Shown piece by piece: positions 25,801 to 37,585 of a stretch of DNA of 64,000 nt. Within the stretch, counting starts at the first letter, position 1, and each line of letters opens with the position of its first letter. Where the stretch lies: assembly GCA_018806985.1 (NCBI GenBank), contig JADANN010000251.1:382001-446000 (forward strand), given 5' to 3'. The position numbers and the translations under genes were made by a program. The notes under the pieces are model-generated. The model ran no database searches, was not told the origin of the DNA, and saw only the letters and a program-made list of their open reading frames with translations. This DNA is from Angiostrongylus vasorum. Taxonomy: Eukaryota > Nematoda > Chromadorea > Rhabditida > Metastrongylidae.

Positions 25801-28800
25801 AGGCATCTGAAAAAAAGTGTAGTCCACAGAGGGATAGAGATATTGTAAACAATGAAGACAAGAAAAAAAATTGGTCCTTTAACGAAAAACGTGGACCTCT
25901 TACTTAAGCTATTTGCTCCTTCATTGCAGTCATACAAACCCAAATCACAAATCTGTTCTGTACCATTGAATACAAGCATCGTTAGTGACAAAGATGCACT
26001 ATGTAACAATACGGTCATACGGATACCGAACCGGGTGGAAGCTGGCGTCTTCGAATGCTCGAGTTACATTGGAGGGATATGACACAGATTGCTGGACTTC
26101 TGTGCCTTCACGACGCCTTAGAGGCAGATCGATATCAAGCGTGACCCATCGCCTGAACCCGAATAATCTCATTTCAGAGAAACTAAAAGAATAAAAGACG
26201 TTTACTCCTTTGTCTACAATAGTTTGCCACATCACTTTTACACAGTTTAGCAACTTTAATGTTGTTTCTTCAACATTTCCCTTACTCACGATTGGGTGGA
26301 ATCGCAAGGCTTTAGAGGTGATTCACAATCGCAGGAAAACTCCTCGATAGCTTGTTGGTGGACCTAAAATAGTTTACGGGTCTAAAACTACACGGCTAAA
26401 AATTATCCTTCAAATATGTGTTAAGTGACGGAATTTGAAATGCGCGTTACATTGATCACTTAATAACCTTTAAGTGCAAGAGCTACAGTTTCACCACAGA
26501 ACTACCTCATTGTCCACGTCCTCAGCTTTCAAACTTTCCATAACCTGTGTCATAAGAACTTCTTCAGCCATTGTATCACCATCATTTTCATCTTGCGCTT
26601 CACCAACATTAGCTTCTTCTGGGGCAGCAGGTAGTTCGCAATTTTCCAGATCTACTGTCCACGGCATAGTCACGTCAAAATTGACCTCATCAACAATAGT
26701 AGAATAATCAGAAATTACCGACTCTGGAATAAGGTTCAATTTTCATTTAAAAAGGGTGTACATGACAAACATAAATCCTACTTTGTACGTACTGGTGGAG
26801 TAGGAGGTACAGAGAATGGGAATATCTTGAAACCTGGTAGACAACTTCGTGCTAACGGGCACACTAGTAACAAACTGCCCGCTTTGAATAACGCGTGCCA
26901 TTTTGGAAAACAAAACAGTCCGCTGGATTTGACAGTGTTTCAAGAACTTCGTACAAGTTACCCTATCAAATTCCAACGCGTCACTGTGGCTTGTCGTATT
27001 TCAACGCCTGGAGTGTTTTTAGTGCGCAGCCGAGGTTCACTACCTACGTCAGCAATGTGTGCAGGTTTTCGAGAGTTCCATTCGAATGCACAGCAAGGTA
27101 TAAGCTAGTGCTGTTCATCGGTAACAAAACTTGCCCTGATTCATAAATGTGATTGCAATTTGTTTAAAACGGGACCACTAAGCAGAGTTACCCAAAGTTT
27201 ATGGAAAAATTTATTTTAGGAGAAATACAAATGAAACGTAAATTATGGATGCACCAGCATGACTCGTCGTGAGTAATGGTCATTCAAGCGATATAAAGCA
27301 TAAAGATGAAGCGTTCGGCGTGGATCAATTTCTAAGGGATGCGCCATGCATTCGTCTTCATTAATCGTTTGAAGCGACTGAAAACATATCTGGCTGTACA
27401 ATGACTTGCTGTAGGCTACGGATTTATCAACTGGGTGTTTTATCCCCCCCAGAAAAGTCTAGCACCAATTTGCCGACCCCTAAGGATGGGCGGCTCAGTG
27501 TGCCCAAGGCGCTGGACCGAACTAATGATCACGCGGGTACCACGGGCCATCTTTAGCCGCAGCGTTACACGCGGCCTTCAAGCGATGAAGGACATGTGGT
27601 ACAAAAAAGTTGAAACCACTATAAACTAATTGATGGTGATACTCTTCCATAAGAAAATGGACCTCAAATCACTACCTCTTAATAGATACGTGTTAGAAAT
27701 CAATAAGGAAAAGAATATGAAGGAATTGAAACAACATGCCCTCAAAAGTGGGAGTGGTAGTCACGCTAACGTCACCAGTGTGCATTTTCGTAGCAAGTTG
27801 TTCGACTCTATGTAACATATCAAGTTCTGCTTGACTTCTCCAGTATGGACGAGGAGTATCTGAAAATATTAAAAGCATAGTCCAAACGGAAGAGTTTAAA
27901 TAATGGAATACGGTTAGAACAATGATTCTGATGGCACATGTCTAACTCAAGACGAATTGATGTTCGATTACCCAAGTCAACGTTAGTGGCACAGATAAAG
28001 TTAATAAATTTAAGCTTACTTTACCCACCAATGTTTTTCCAAGAACAATTATTCCTGAATGAAACGTTAGAAATGAATATGAATAAAAAAATAGAGGGCT
28101 CTTCACTTGAAAACAGTGAAAGCGTCCGAAAAACCTGGTCGTTACTGAAATGGAAAAATGCTTGTGTTACGTCATCAGAAACAGTAGTGCAGGTGCAAGC
28201 ACGTACTCCATTATATTTGTAGTTTGCTGGTTTCGCATAACTTCTACCTAGAGTTCACAGAAACTCCTTGTTATAGAGTTCCTAGGATGTCTCCGCATTT
28301 GTTGACACTTGTCATCCGAAAAGAGAGTTGCCATTTTGAGAATAGTTTCCATTAGTTTCCCTTGAGCTGTGCATCCACTTTAATATGTTGAACTAGCTTT
28401 TAGTCTGAGTAACCATGTTGGGGGATGAACCCGCGCTTTACTTTGTAATACATCATGCACAAATATCCCTCAGATATGATGATCTGAGAAACGATTGGAG
28501 GATGTGAAAACATAGTATACGCTAAAGTATTTAACATTCTTTGTTGCGCAGAGCAAATTTCAACTGTGACGAATTAACTGTAAAAGAGAATGCTCTCAAT
28601 AAACTGGACACCATTGATATTTTTATAACCTACTACCGCGCAATGGGAGCGCGTGTAGCATAGTTGTCCAAGACGCTCTGCAATACACCTAAGATCGATC
28701 CCAGCGCCCTAGGCCCACCAAGCCCTTCAACCCTCCAGGGTCGGCAAATTGGTACCGGAGTTGTCTGGGAGATAGCAGCACTGGCTCGATACATCGGTAG

Positions 28801-31800
28801 GCCACCGCGAGTCATCGTAAAGGCCTGATATGCATTCAGTCATCTCCAAACGATGCTTAATGAAGTGGAATGCAGGGCGTACTCATTACAGGTATGCTAT
28901 CTTGAGAAAGCAAGCTATCGCATCAACCTCATGACTTCAAATTGTAGAAAGTCTTCAAAGACCTGTATCAAACAAAGGTTCACAAAACAACAGTGAAATA
29001 TTTGTCAACATTACACTAACTGGAATTAAAGACCAGTAATAATTAATAACGAAGACATATAAGATACAGACTTAATACATTCAAATAGTGGGATGTAATA
29101 TCTACTATGCAAGCTTTTCCTAAAAGAATGCTGCGTTTACTTCGCGTGAACCATGAAAATTAGCTCAAGGCTTCATTCCATGCACCAACTAACAAAACCT
29201 GATTGGAAAGCCGTGGGTACTTCCAAACAGAGAACCACATAAACGCCATTTACGTGTTATTTACTTATTGCTACGGTACTATTTCCAAGCGACAAAAAAG
29301 ACTGCATACTTCACTACAATGAACTTGGTGCCTATTGCCCTGAAGTCGTAGGTATGTTGACGTCGTTACTCAGATTTCTGATACGGTTTTGAAACCTCCT
29401 GTACTACCACGAATTGCTCCTAAGTAAATATATAGGTTATAAGGTGATTCTTTGATTCAAAAAACGAGGACGGGTTATTCCTTTTGAGTAAATTGAAAAC
29501 CATAAAATTAAAGAACAAACTGTGCTTCGCTACTGATCCAATAACCTACAATTGTTAAATGTGTCCTCGAGTTTCCGACCTTGTGCAACGCATCTTGCAA
29601 CCTCTTCTCGCCAGATATATTCCAATCCAGGATTGCAAGAATGGACATTAGCAGAATGCAGCTTCTTGTTCATAATGTCAGAGACCACGGCATCACATTC
29701 AATTGCACAAGACGTCATCGGGGTCAACGGCGATAGTAAACTCGCACTAAATTATTGGCGTTACAAATAAAAAACTTTAGGAGTAGCTTAGTATAAATTT
29801 GATTGATTTTTTGTTCAGTAAGGAGAACAGACGAAATGTGAATCAATATCATTCAATTCGTTATAATTTCAAAGATCGAATAAGAGAACACCTCGAAAGC
29901 CCACCTTTTCATCACATCACTGACCGTGAGACCTTCGGTGACAGTGTCTGGAAAGTGAAAATAAACAGATAGTTCACTATTTTAAAACCAACAACGTTCG
30001 ACCTGCTCATGTAAAAGAAATGACGTAGTGTCAATGTAAAAAAGCAGCCTTGCGCTTTACGCATCGAAGTCAATCCACTGCGCGCTTGAATTAGTTCATA
30101 AATCAAGCATGAATTTCACAATCTATGTTTTAATACAGACGCGTATAGCGCAGTGGTCAGAGGCACCCTGCAATACACATGAGATCGATCCCCGCGCCCC
30201 AGGTCCACCAACTCCTCCATCCCTTCGGGGTCCGCAAATTGGTATTGAACTTGTCTGGGAGAATAGCTGCACTGACTCGATACATCTACACGCCACCGTG
30301 AGTCGTTGTAAAGGCCAGATATCCATTCAGTCACCTCCAACGATGCTTAATTAAGACGAATGCCTGGCGCATCCCTCAGAGATAGATCAACGCCAAGAGC
30401 TTTATCCTTTCTATGCTTTAATACAAAATAAGCTCCTCATAATAGAGATCTAGAAGCAAGGTAACCCGCACATAAGCAATTATTGATATCTATTTAATGG
30501 CTCGCGACAAGTGATGAATAAAGTACTTTAACAGAATAAAAGTGGTCATTATTGTGAAAGTCACATGGACTCAAGCGATGGATCTTCTGCTTGTGTTGCC
30601 ACCGGATTTCTTCCGTATACAAACGTAATCATACCCATATATAGTGCGTTGATTTATGTATGTGCATATAGGTCGTACCTATAACGATCCCACCTAACGT
30701 CTGCAACAATAGAAAAAGGATAAATCTCTAGGCGTTGATCGATTCCTGAAGGATGCGCCATGCATTCGACTTCATCAAGCATCGTTGGAGGCGAGTGAAT
30801 GGATATCTGGCCTTTACAATGACTCAAGATGGCGTACAGATGTACAAAGCCAGTGCCGCTATCCTCCCAGACAATTATGGTACCAATTTGCCTACCCCGA
30901 GTGATGGACTGCTTTGTGGACCTGGAGCGCGCGGATCCGATCTCATGTGTATTGCAGCGCACCTCCGACCACTACGCTACACGCGCCTGCAGTCATATGA
31001 ATGCATATGCGAAGCTACTGCTCGTTCCATGCAAGTATGCGTCAGTTTTACTGGGGAGATGCAGGCAAGCTGTCCGTCGAACTACCAGTCTCTTATGGCA
31101 GAACTCGACGATCTACCTGTTGGTGCTCTAACGCAAAGACAAAAAAAATTCTGAAAATTAACAGCCTTATACGAAATATATGAGTCTCGCTTCCTACTAC
31201 ACGAGTGAGCAGAACCCACTACACAAATGCTGTGTATTTAAAATAAATTAAAACTTTAAAAAACTTGTAGAAAACCATTCACTGATTGATGGAACTGCAG
31301 TTGCTAGAGATGATTTTATCAAAAATGATCAACTTCACTAATATCGTCTTTATCAAAATTACCTAAGCAAATTAAAATGTCTGTCACCTTGAGCATCATA
31401 ACTTGATCCAATACGATACTGAACGTGCTCGAAGAACACATCATCCATTCCAAATATTGAGTTGTCGATGAAGAACTTAAAGATATACGTGCCTCGAGAA
31501 GAAAAGCAAACCCCTAACAATTTGTACTGCCAATGCAATTGCAAAATCTTGTTCCTTAGATAAAGAGGTCCAAAGTTCAACGGATAACAATCTTTGAGTT
31601 TCAAACGACGTGTTGTAAACGGTGTAGTTCTTACGAAAAAGCGAAAAAAAAACAACAAATTGTGTGTACCTGAAGAACAAATGGAGTGTGTGCCTCAAAT
31701 GGTTGCATAGTAGGAAATTCTTCGACTTCTCTCGCCAAAGCATTCAGCAGCCTGCGATACGATATGCTTCCAGTAATGTTTTAGATTTCAACTAAGGATT

Positions 31801-34800
31801 TAGAAAAGAAAGCTTAATTTTGCCTACATGAGTGAAACCTACCTTATAAAAAGCTTAAAAAAGATCCTGCAAAAACTATGAGCTAATAATGACACCATAT
31901 GGGATTACGAACAGAAACATTTGCAACAACAGTGAAATAAAACAGGAGAGATACTGAATCACTAACCCCGGCCATGGTATCTATTTGAGTCAGAGTTCTA
32001 AATTTAGCACCCAACAATTCACCTTTGATATAACAGCAACTGGTATACCTTTTTGCATCCAACCTTACTGTGTGTAAAGACGTCACCTTCCAACTTCATA
32101 ATAAATTACAGAGAATAAACAAATTATTAACGATATTTCCTTTGACAGATAGAGACGATTCCAGTATACCTGATCCACCATAGGTGCTGACAGCTTCTAT
32201 ATCTTTTGAAACATACACGAACCCGGTTATACCAAACGATATAGCTCAGCATTCAAAGGAAGTAATAGTTATCAGGTCCTCACCACAAATGATCGCCTGC
32301 TCTTGTTGATCGGAGATTTTCCTAGTCAGGTCTGGCACCAATCCGTGGACCCCAGAGGGGAGGCTTGCTTGACCCAAAAAGTAGTCGACCTAGAGATCAA
32401 CATGTGTGGCATCTCTAGACTACTCTGCTTTCAGAAGCCTTTAGCTAACATATTTAACATACGAATGCGTCATTTTCTTGTTCAGCAATCGCGAGGTTAT
32501 TATACAGCATACAATTACTGCCATAGAAAAACACAATACAATACAACAGTAGCTGACGTTTCCGCGGTATCGCTTTCTTTAGAGGCTGGAAGGGTATACG
32601 GATATACAATTTACTAGGCCAAACGCTTCAATGACATCTTACAACAAGACGAAAAACTCTATGGTAATTACATGGTCAACAGCTTCTCGAAACATTCACC
32701 GCTTTTTTTCGTGACTTCCAATGAGGAAGGTTAGAACAGCTGATTATAGTCGCATAAGGTTGATGATTGCCGAGTGTGACCTCTGGGCATTCCTTCCTGT
32801 TATTTATTGTTGGGTTTATGGCATTTGTCCAAAAAGCCTCAAGAAGTTTCCGCGCTGGTGTTTTAGTCTCCTGTGCAAGGCTATTGACTTTTACTTCAAA
32901 ATCGTCTCCGCTATGCTTTTGTATCCTATGCGTGCCTAATGGGGTCCTTTGTCTTGCTTTTCGTTTGCCATCTAGGTGTTCTTTTATACGGATACATGAA
33001 GGTCTGCCCGTTTCGCCAATATGTTCGTCTCCGCAAGTACTACAAGAGATCAGGTATATCGTACCTGAACCCATGCAGTCACCGTCCTTACCATAAGGGG
33101 CAAATTACGCAATTTGGTGTTTCACATAGACGGTCACACAGGCGGTTACGAACTAACTGACAACGTAGAGTAGCCGGTGGTATTTCAACTATCGCTACCG
33201 ATTTCTGCTGTATAACAACCTAGCGATTGCTGAACAAGAAAACGACGCATTCATATTCCAATGCCGAGGTTAATAGAAAGTCGATCCTGGGAACTGATTC
33301 TTAAGATACTGACGAAGTTCGATCCCGCCGCAAACACCTGCGGTCGGGAATTTTACTAATATCTCAGCATCACTATAATTGTATTTCGCATCATACCCTG
33401 CCATGCGAAAAGAATAGGCAGTAAATAAAAAACTGGTTGCATTGTGATTTATACAACAAATTACTATTGTCATGTGTTCTCCACGTGCTAGAACCTCTAA
33501 GTATTGTTTGTTCCTTTTTTCTATGACAATGAAATCGCACTATTCACTGTTGCAATCAGCAAACTTACTTTGTTCGATGAATAGGATTGAAGAAGGAAAC
33601 TTTCGCAAAGCATTCCTCCTCTTCGTGATAACCATAGATCGACCTTAACATAAGATTTCGAGATAGTGAAGTCTAAAATTCCCCATGGAAGGTCTTAGCT
33701 GTTTTCGTGATAAATTCGTCTTCGTACTTGCTTCAGATCTTGTTTCCAAAAACATATAAAATAACTCCATGAGGTAATAGGAAATTCTATGCAAGAAATT
33801 TTGCCGTTGACAGACAAGAAATCAGCAGTAAACAGAAACTTGAACCATGAAAAAACTACTTTTTCTCACCACATTTTTCAAAGTATTCTTTTAAAGAGCG
33901 TTTAATTGGCACTTCGCGTCCCTAGAATATCCTAAATGTACCCTAAAAGGACAAGAAGAATAATTCTGTAGTGTTTTACGATTGATTACTTACTCACTTT
34001 GACACTTTAATGGCCCGCCCTAACTGATTGTGCGGTCCCCAGCATAATCTCCATTACTTACTTCACACTTGAACCGCCCGTCCTCACTGCTTGTGCGGGC
34101 CCAGCATAATCACCATTTCTTGGAGATTTGCTGGTTTTGCTGGTGTTTGCATTGTGGTTCCCTGGAATCCCGAGGTCAGCCTGGCCAAAGTCTGCCCCAT
34201 GTCTTCACCACCACAGGCAGTCGCGGCAATTGTGGATCAGAGGGAGATTTGCCACCATGCGACTTTGATACCAGAATGGTGGTGGATTCTGGTATTGGTT
34301 TACTCTTAGCTAGGCTTCCTGATGAAAACACCAGACTCCTCAGCTTGGGAGACCCTGCCGGGAAGACGAATCCCCCCGTTGTACATCGCAGTCCCACACC
34401 CAGGAACACTTCCCAGCCACGACGAGGCGGTAACCCGTTGTGAGATTTACGATAGATTGTAGTCATAAAGTAATAACTAAACGTCACTTCACATAGTGAA
34501 CATATTTACTCAGAAATAAGGCTTGTTCGGAAGTACAACACTGGACTTACGGGTTAAGGGGCAAGTGGGTTAAATATTTGAACGACTTGTCAATGCCGTA
34601 ACGTACACGGCAACATTACTGGTAACTTGTTGATCAACTAAGATTTTCCCACTCTGTATTTCTCGAATGGTTTGCCAGGTATTTACCGCAGGCAGTCGCT
34701 AGCTTGAATTGGTCGCACAGAGATTTGATATTTTGTGACGAAGTGGCTACCACGATGACGGTGATTTCTGGTAATGATTCACTTCTAGATGGTGCTTCTT

Positions 34801-36751
34801 AATAAAAATATCGAGTCCGTAAGTAATTTCAGGAAAAACTATGTAGTAAAAAGTATGGAAATTGGGAGCACTTACGGAATGGTTACCAAATTCTACAGTG
34901 GATCTCAGTTTCCCACTACCACACATTTAGAAATTCTGTGCACCGCACACAACTACATAGAACTGTCGAAGAAATCTGATGCCGCCGGTGCATTTACAAA
35001 CGCTTCTTGTGAATAAATAAAGCAGATAATTCGCAAAACATATAGTGGAAAATACATATGGTACAATATACATAGTGGAAAACTCAGGCTTTACCTGCCC
35101 ATGACTGGTTCGATTCCATAGATGAAATTACGATTAGCTTCCTGATCCATTTGCCTTTCGTTCTCAAGAAGTTCCCGTTGAACCAAGCGATTAATTTTCT
35201 CCCTCATCAGACGATCAAGCGTCGTCGTGAATTCCGATCCGATGCGCAACAACATATAGGGAAGTACACCATGCACATGTACACAGGCTTTTTTTTCCTA
35301 AAACATTTGTACAACAGTTAGTACAACCAACAAAACCAGTCAATAACTATAATCCATGCTTTTTATGCTCATTTATTTTATTTTATTTTGTTTTATTTTA
35401 TTTGGCAAGTCTTCACGTCTGATGTGCGGATCCTAGCACTTCTCACATCCAGTTCGTTTCCTCGCATCCATCATCCACGAAGGTCTTCCAAGTGTTTACG
35501 TATGGCTTCGGATGGTGCTAGAGGGATTTTCACTTCATCTCGAATGGCGTAAAATGCTGATCGCCCTAGAGTCCTAAGTTAGCCGGGCTGGAGCATTCCC
35601 AGTTGGATTGCTACAGTAATTTTTTCCCCCAGACAAGTCCTACACCAATTTCCCTACCCCGGAGGAATGAGAGGCTTGGTTGGCCCGGCGCGGAATCGAA
35701 CTAGCACCATGCTCGTGATGACGGACACCACTACCACTGTGCTATCTGCCCCTGTTTATGCTATGTTTATAGTTTGCTGAAGATTTTTTTTCATTTAGAG
35801 AATACAGTCAACACACTTGTCGGTGGTCTCCATACAGTATTTCGTTAAGGGACAAACCGCGCGTGCTGCACAGTGGTCGGAGGCGCCCTGCAATACACAT
35901 GGGATCGATCGTCGCGCCCAAAAGCTCACCAAGCCCTCTATCTCTCCGGGCTCGCCAAATTGGAACCAAATTTGTCTCTGAGGATAGTAGCACTGGCTCG
36001 ATACATACAACAAGTAAGACTTACCAGTAGTGCAAAACATTGCGCAAATTATTTAAGAATTCCTACAAGTTTTCGCCGCATAAATATTAATCAATATTCG
36101 CTGTTACTTTTACCATAGTAAATCATAACCAGTAACCGCCTTCGCATCAAAATTACCTTCCGGAGTTATTCCAAATATATGAAAAGTAGGAATCTGTTGC
36201 CGAACGTTTGGAAATAGAGGGCGACTGATAGCACATGAAGTAGATAAAGTATACTCGCAAAGTACATTTCGAAGTCGGAACGACCACACTACCATCACAT
36301 CACTGGTGTCACTGCCTGAAATCAGATCTAACCTTACTCCCCAACCCTTGGATGGGTTAGAGAATGAGGATCATGGCAATATGTTTTTCTCTACGTTTGA
36401 CAACAATAACGGTGTTATAACTTATTGCGATAGGCTTATGAAGACCTTATTGGAGAAAAGAAATCGTGCAGAAGGAAGCAGATTAAATGAATTGGTAATA
36501 GGAGAGTAGGAACAAGAAAATCTCTTCAGAATGTAAAGACAAGAGATATGTAGCACTTATAAAGCAAAAAAAGTAGTGCAATCATGCCAAAAAATGAACA
36601 ATTCAGATCTCACAAAGACTGTAGTTCCAAAATTCCATTTCCGCAAAGGCACTTCTCCATCTCTGCTCAGAACCGTCTCAACGTTCGTTACTCGTAAGCC
36701 CCTAATAGGATCGTTGAAGGTCCCGTTTAACACAAGGAATTGACCAAGCAT
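16559..36751 (-). CDS. rev-3: DNA polymerase zeta catalytic subunit REV3
   Basis: This is a B-family translesion polymerase working with REV7. Exons I can support, 5' to 3': 36614-36751 (start uncertain), about 36157-36193, 35095-35297, 33569-33643, 31670-31766, 31388-31475, 29905-29947, 29550-29746, 27740-27859, 26789-26881, 26506-26723, about 26000-26180 (weak), 25337-25440, 22369-22566, 22049-22118, 20634-21687, 20392-20529, 18336-18653, 16962-17059, 16559-16832. REV3 landmarks appear in order: HVHGVLPYM, IYGYHEEEECF, FFIDNSIFGM, NPGLEYIW, YDPDILFGYD, DFQSLYPSMVIAYN, YGDTDSMF, DFVFSKEFRG and two C-terminal cysteine clusters. Phase agrees across most joins. Exons are missing between 25337 and 22567 and between 22049 and 21688. 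The intron after 27740 begins GC. An 8-A run at the start of the 35297 exon makes the preceding junction ambiguous. Confidence 0.92.
19873..20347. repeat. Long inverted repeat (foldback) in a rev-3 intron
   Basis: The arms 19873-20068 and 20153-20347 are near-perfect reverse complements around an 84-base spacer. Outer ends pair AACATGATCCAACAACAC with GTGTTGTTGGATCATGTT, then AAGAATACGTCC and TGATACACATAAAAC, then the R2 module (GCTGAGATAT, GGTGTCTGCG, ACCACACCAT). Pairing runs well beyond the R2 module, so this is either a foldback element or an inverted duplication that includes flanking DNA. It lies between rev-3 exons 20392-20529 and 18336-18653. Confidence 0.85.
20634..21687 (-). CDS. 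rev-3: rev-3 main polymerase-domain exon
   Basis: One 1054-base exon encodes most of the palm and fingers. Motif A DFQSLYPSMVIAYN is at about 21237-21282, motif B KLIANVTYGYTSANFSGRMP at about 20861-20925, and motif C YGDTDSMF at about 20742-20768. Both catalytic aspartate sites (D in DFQSLYP; DTD) are intact. The 3' donor follows KLEK in phase 0, and the next exon (20392-20529) continues VYVGCVLETKKRYAGWMY. Confidence 0.95.
23610..23745 (-). mobile_element. SINE head fragment
   Basis: It carries the ACCAATTTGCCCAACTTGG module and a tRNA-like B-box GGGATCGAACC, as in the SINE-A and SINE-B copies. No tail is recognised. Confidence 0.45.
23808..24130 (+). repeat. R2-family repeat copy
   Basis: It begins ATGCTAAGATATTTGCAAAA and keeps the family core GCATTGAACGCAGTTAAG. 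It ends in the tail with CATTGCCTACTC and CATGGCAGGG. It is a diverged single-orientation copy inside the rev-3 gene. Confidence 0.6.
27297..27425 (-). mobile_element. SINE-A 3' fragment
   Basis: The plus strand reads the reverse complement of the SINE-A tail: GCGTTCGGCGTGGATCAA, then GGATGCGCCATGCATTCG and the AATGACT module. The head is missing. It lies in a rev-3 intron. Confidence 0.6.
27440..27575 (-). mobile_element. SINE head fragment
   Basis: It contains TAGCACCAATTTGCCGACCC and a tRNA-like GGACCGAACTAATG. This is the head module of the SINE-B family without a recognisable tail. Confidence 0.5.
28640..28885 (+). mobile_element. SINE-A copy
   Basis: A tRNA-like A-box region (GCGTGTAGCATAGTTGTCC) is followed by a B-box GATCGATCCCAGC, then the family body (AGCACTGGCTCGATACATCG) and the start of the tail (CGATGCTTAATGAAGT). 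It lies in a rev-3 intron. Confidence 0.75.
30138..30415 (+). mobile_element. SINE-A copy, near full length
   Basis: The A-box TAGCGCAGTGG and B-box GATCGATCCCCG are both present. The body and the complete tail follow (GGCGCATCCCTCAGAG, then AGCTTTATCCTTT). Spacing of the boxes is tRNA-like, but no cloverleaf can be drawn past the head. Confidence 0.8.
30716..30990 (-). mobile_element. SINE-A copy, near full length
   Basis: It is the reverse complement of the family: the tail AAAGGATAAATCTCTAGG is on the left, and the B-box (GCGGATCCGATCTC) and head (CACTACGCTACACGCG) are on the right. With the copy at 30138-30415 it forms an inverted pair about 300 bp apart. Confidence 0.8.
32460..33253 (-). 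mobile_element. Penelope-like element fragment with GIY-YIG endonuclease sequence
   Basis: A 132-codon frame at 32676-33074 encodes IYLISCSTCGDEHIGETGRP and IRIKEHL, the GIY-YIG signature found at the C-terminus of Penelope-like retroelements, followed by KLLEAFWTNAINP. Upstream coding sequence (to about 33160) is in another frame and broken by stops. A hammerhead-like motif lies 92 bp downstream of the frame. Matching segments in inverted orientation flank the copy: 32462-32510 and 33207-33253 (GCGATTGCTGAACAAGAAAA). The reverse transcriptase part is absent, so this is a 5'-truncated, inactive copy in a rev-3 intron. Confidence 0.85.
32552..32584 (-). ncRNA. Hammerhead-ribozyme-like motif, copy C
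   Basis: The minus strand reads CTAAAGA, a stem GCG/CGC, then GAAACGTCAGC. It lies just 3' of the Penelope-like coding fragment on the same strand, the position expected for the element's terminal repeat. One core base differs (CTAAAGA for CTGANGA). Confidence 0.45.
33310..33455 (-). repeat. R2-family repeat copy (partial)
   Basis: It contains AACACCTGCGGTC, TAATATCTCAGCATCA, and the tail CCTGCCATGCGAAAAGAATA with GGCAGTAAATAAAAA. It reads as the reverse complement of the 23808-24130 copy. Confidence 0.6.
34005..34445 (+). repeat. R3 interspersed repeat, copy 2, with duplicated 5' end
   Basis: It matches 12020-12395 over its length and ends AGGCGGTAACCCGTTG. Its first about 60 bases occur twice in tandem (each with a GCCCGCCC or CCGCCCG block, then GTGCGG and AGCATAATC), a partial duplication not seen in copy 1. 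It lies in the rev-3 intron between 33643 and 35095. Confidence 0.75.
35418..35755 (-). mobile_element. SINE-B copy
   Basis: The tail side TGTGCGGATCCTAGCACTTC is on the left. The head with ACACCAATTTCCCTACCCCG and B-box GGAATCGAACTAGC is on the right. Similar tails occur at 14028 and 51780. It is inside a rev-3 intron. Confidence 0.65.
35858..36008 (+). mobile_element. SINE-A copy, 3'-truncated
   Basis: Head GCACAGTGGTCGGAGGCG, B-box GGGATCGATCG and body AGCACTGGCTCGATACAT are present, but the tail is absent. It lies in a rev-3 intron between exons ending at 36157 and 35297. Confidence 0.75.
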
Positions 36752-37585
36752 GCGAATCCAAACAGAGTTCTTACATCGGCAATTCTTGTATTTTTTAAAA
36801 AATGAACGCCTCGCCAATTTGTAAAAAAGGAGAAGCAGAACTAAAATCATTGGTTGCTTTTTTGTGCTCACTTATTAAATCAGATAGCAGAAACGAAAGC
36901 TACAACAACACACATAAACGCAAGCAAAGTATAGAAAGTCAGCTGAAATTCTTGGCTACATCTTCATAGTTCCGTAGCGTAACTCATAATTGCTCATACA
37001 AAGGTCTTCTACTGTAAAGAGTTGAAGATTTGAAGGCATGACATAATTTTCCTTACGAAAACTACCACTCTTAGGGTGAAAACATAACATAAGCGATATT
37101 CTCCTATCATGAAGTACAGAAAAGCAACGTGAAGTTCACTGTACACAAATTCCTCACTTTCATCTTACTTTTTCTTTCAGTGATAATCGATGGGAACTGT
37201 TAAACGTTAAACTACTTCATTTTGTAATTTTCTGCATATTCGTTTCGAATCTAATTGCATTGTCATGTAAACATGTGTATGAACGTTTAACTACCCGAGT
37301 TTGTGGTTTGGAAATCATTACGAATCAAGAGGACTCGCATGGCAAAACCATCACACACAATCATCAAGAACTTCACAGAACTAATCACAAAACAAAGCAG
37401 AAAACCTATCCACAAAGTAATCATAGGTAAGAGTCGAGCTCCCAACGAAACATGATCGGCATAAAAATCTGAGATCACATGTTTACTTGGCAGGATACAG
37501 TTACTGCACACCGTTAGTTCCAGAAAAACGATCATTCACAGAACGAAAAACACCCGTAAAAACATTGCTCACGATGAAAACTAGT
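36752..37585 (-). other. Short spacer between polq stop and rev-3 start
   Basis: The spacer is 834 bases if the ATG at 36749-36751 is the rev-3 start. I see no repeat family, convincing exon or canonical AATAAA on the minus strand here. The open stretch 37287-37535 (-) is hydrophobic but has no family resemblance. Such a short gap between two co-directional genes is compatible with a nematode operon. Confidence 0.55.

Noticed and set aside
35290..35297. Run of eight A at the start of a rev-3 exon as a frameshift
   Set aside because: Dropping one A would give a neater match (PEG-KKACVHVHG), but using a later donor in the previous exon (after GCG at 36137) also keeps frame, so no lesion needs to be assumed.
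37287..37535. Hydrophobic minus-strand open frame in the polq to rev-3 spacer
   Set aside because: No family similarity, no start context and no splice signals. Probably chance in A/T-rich DNA.
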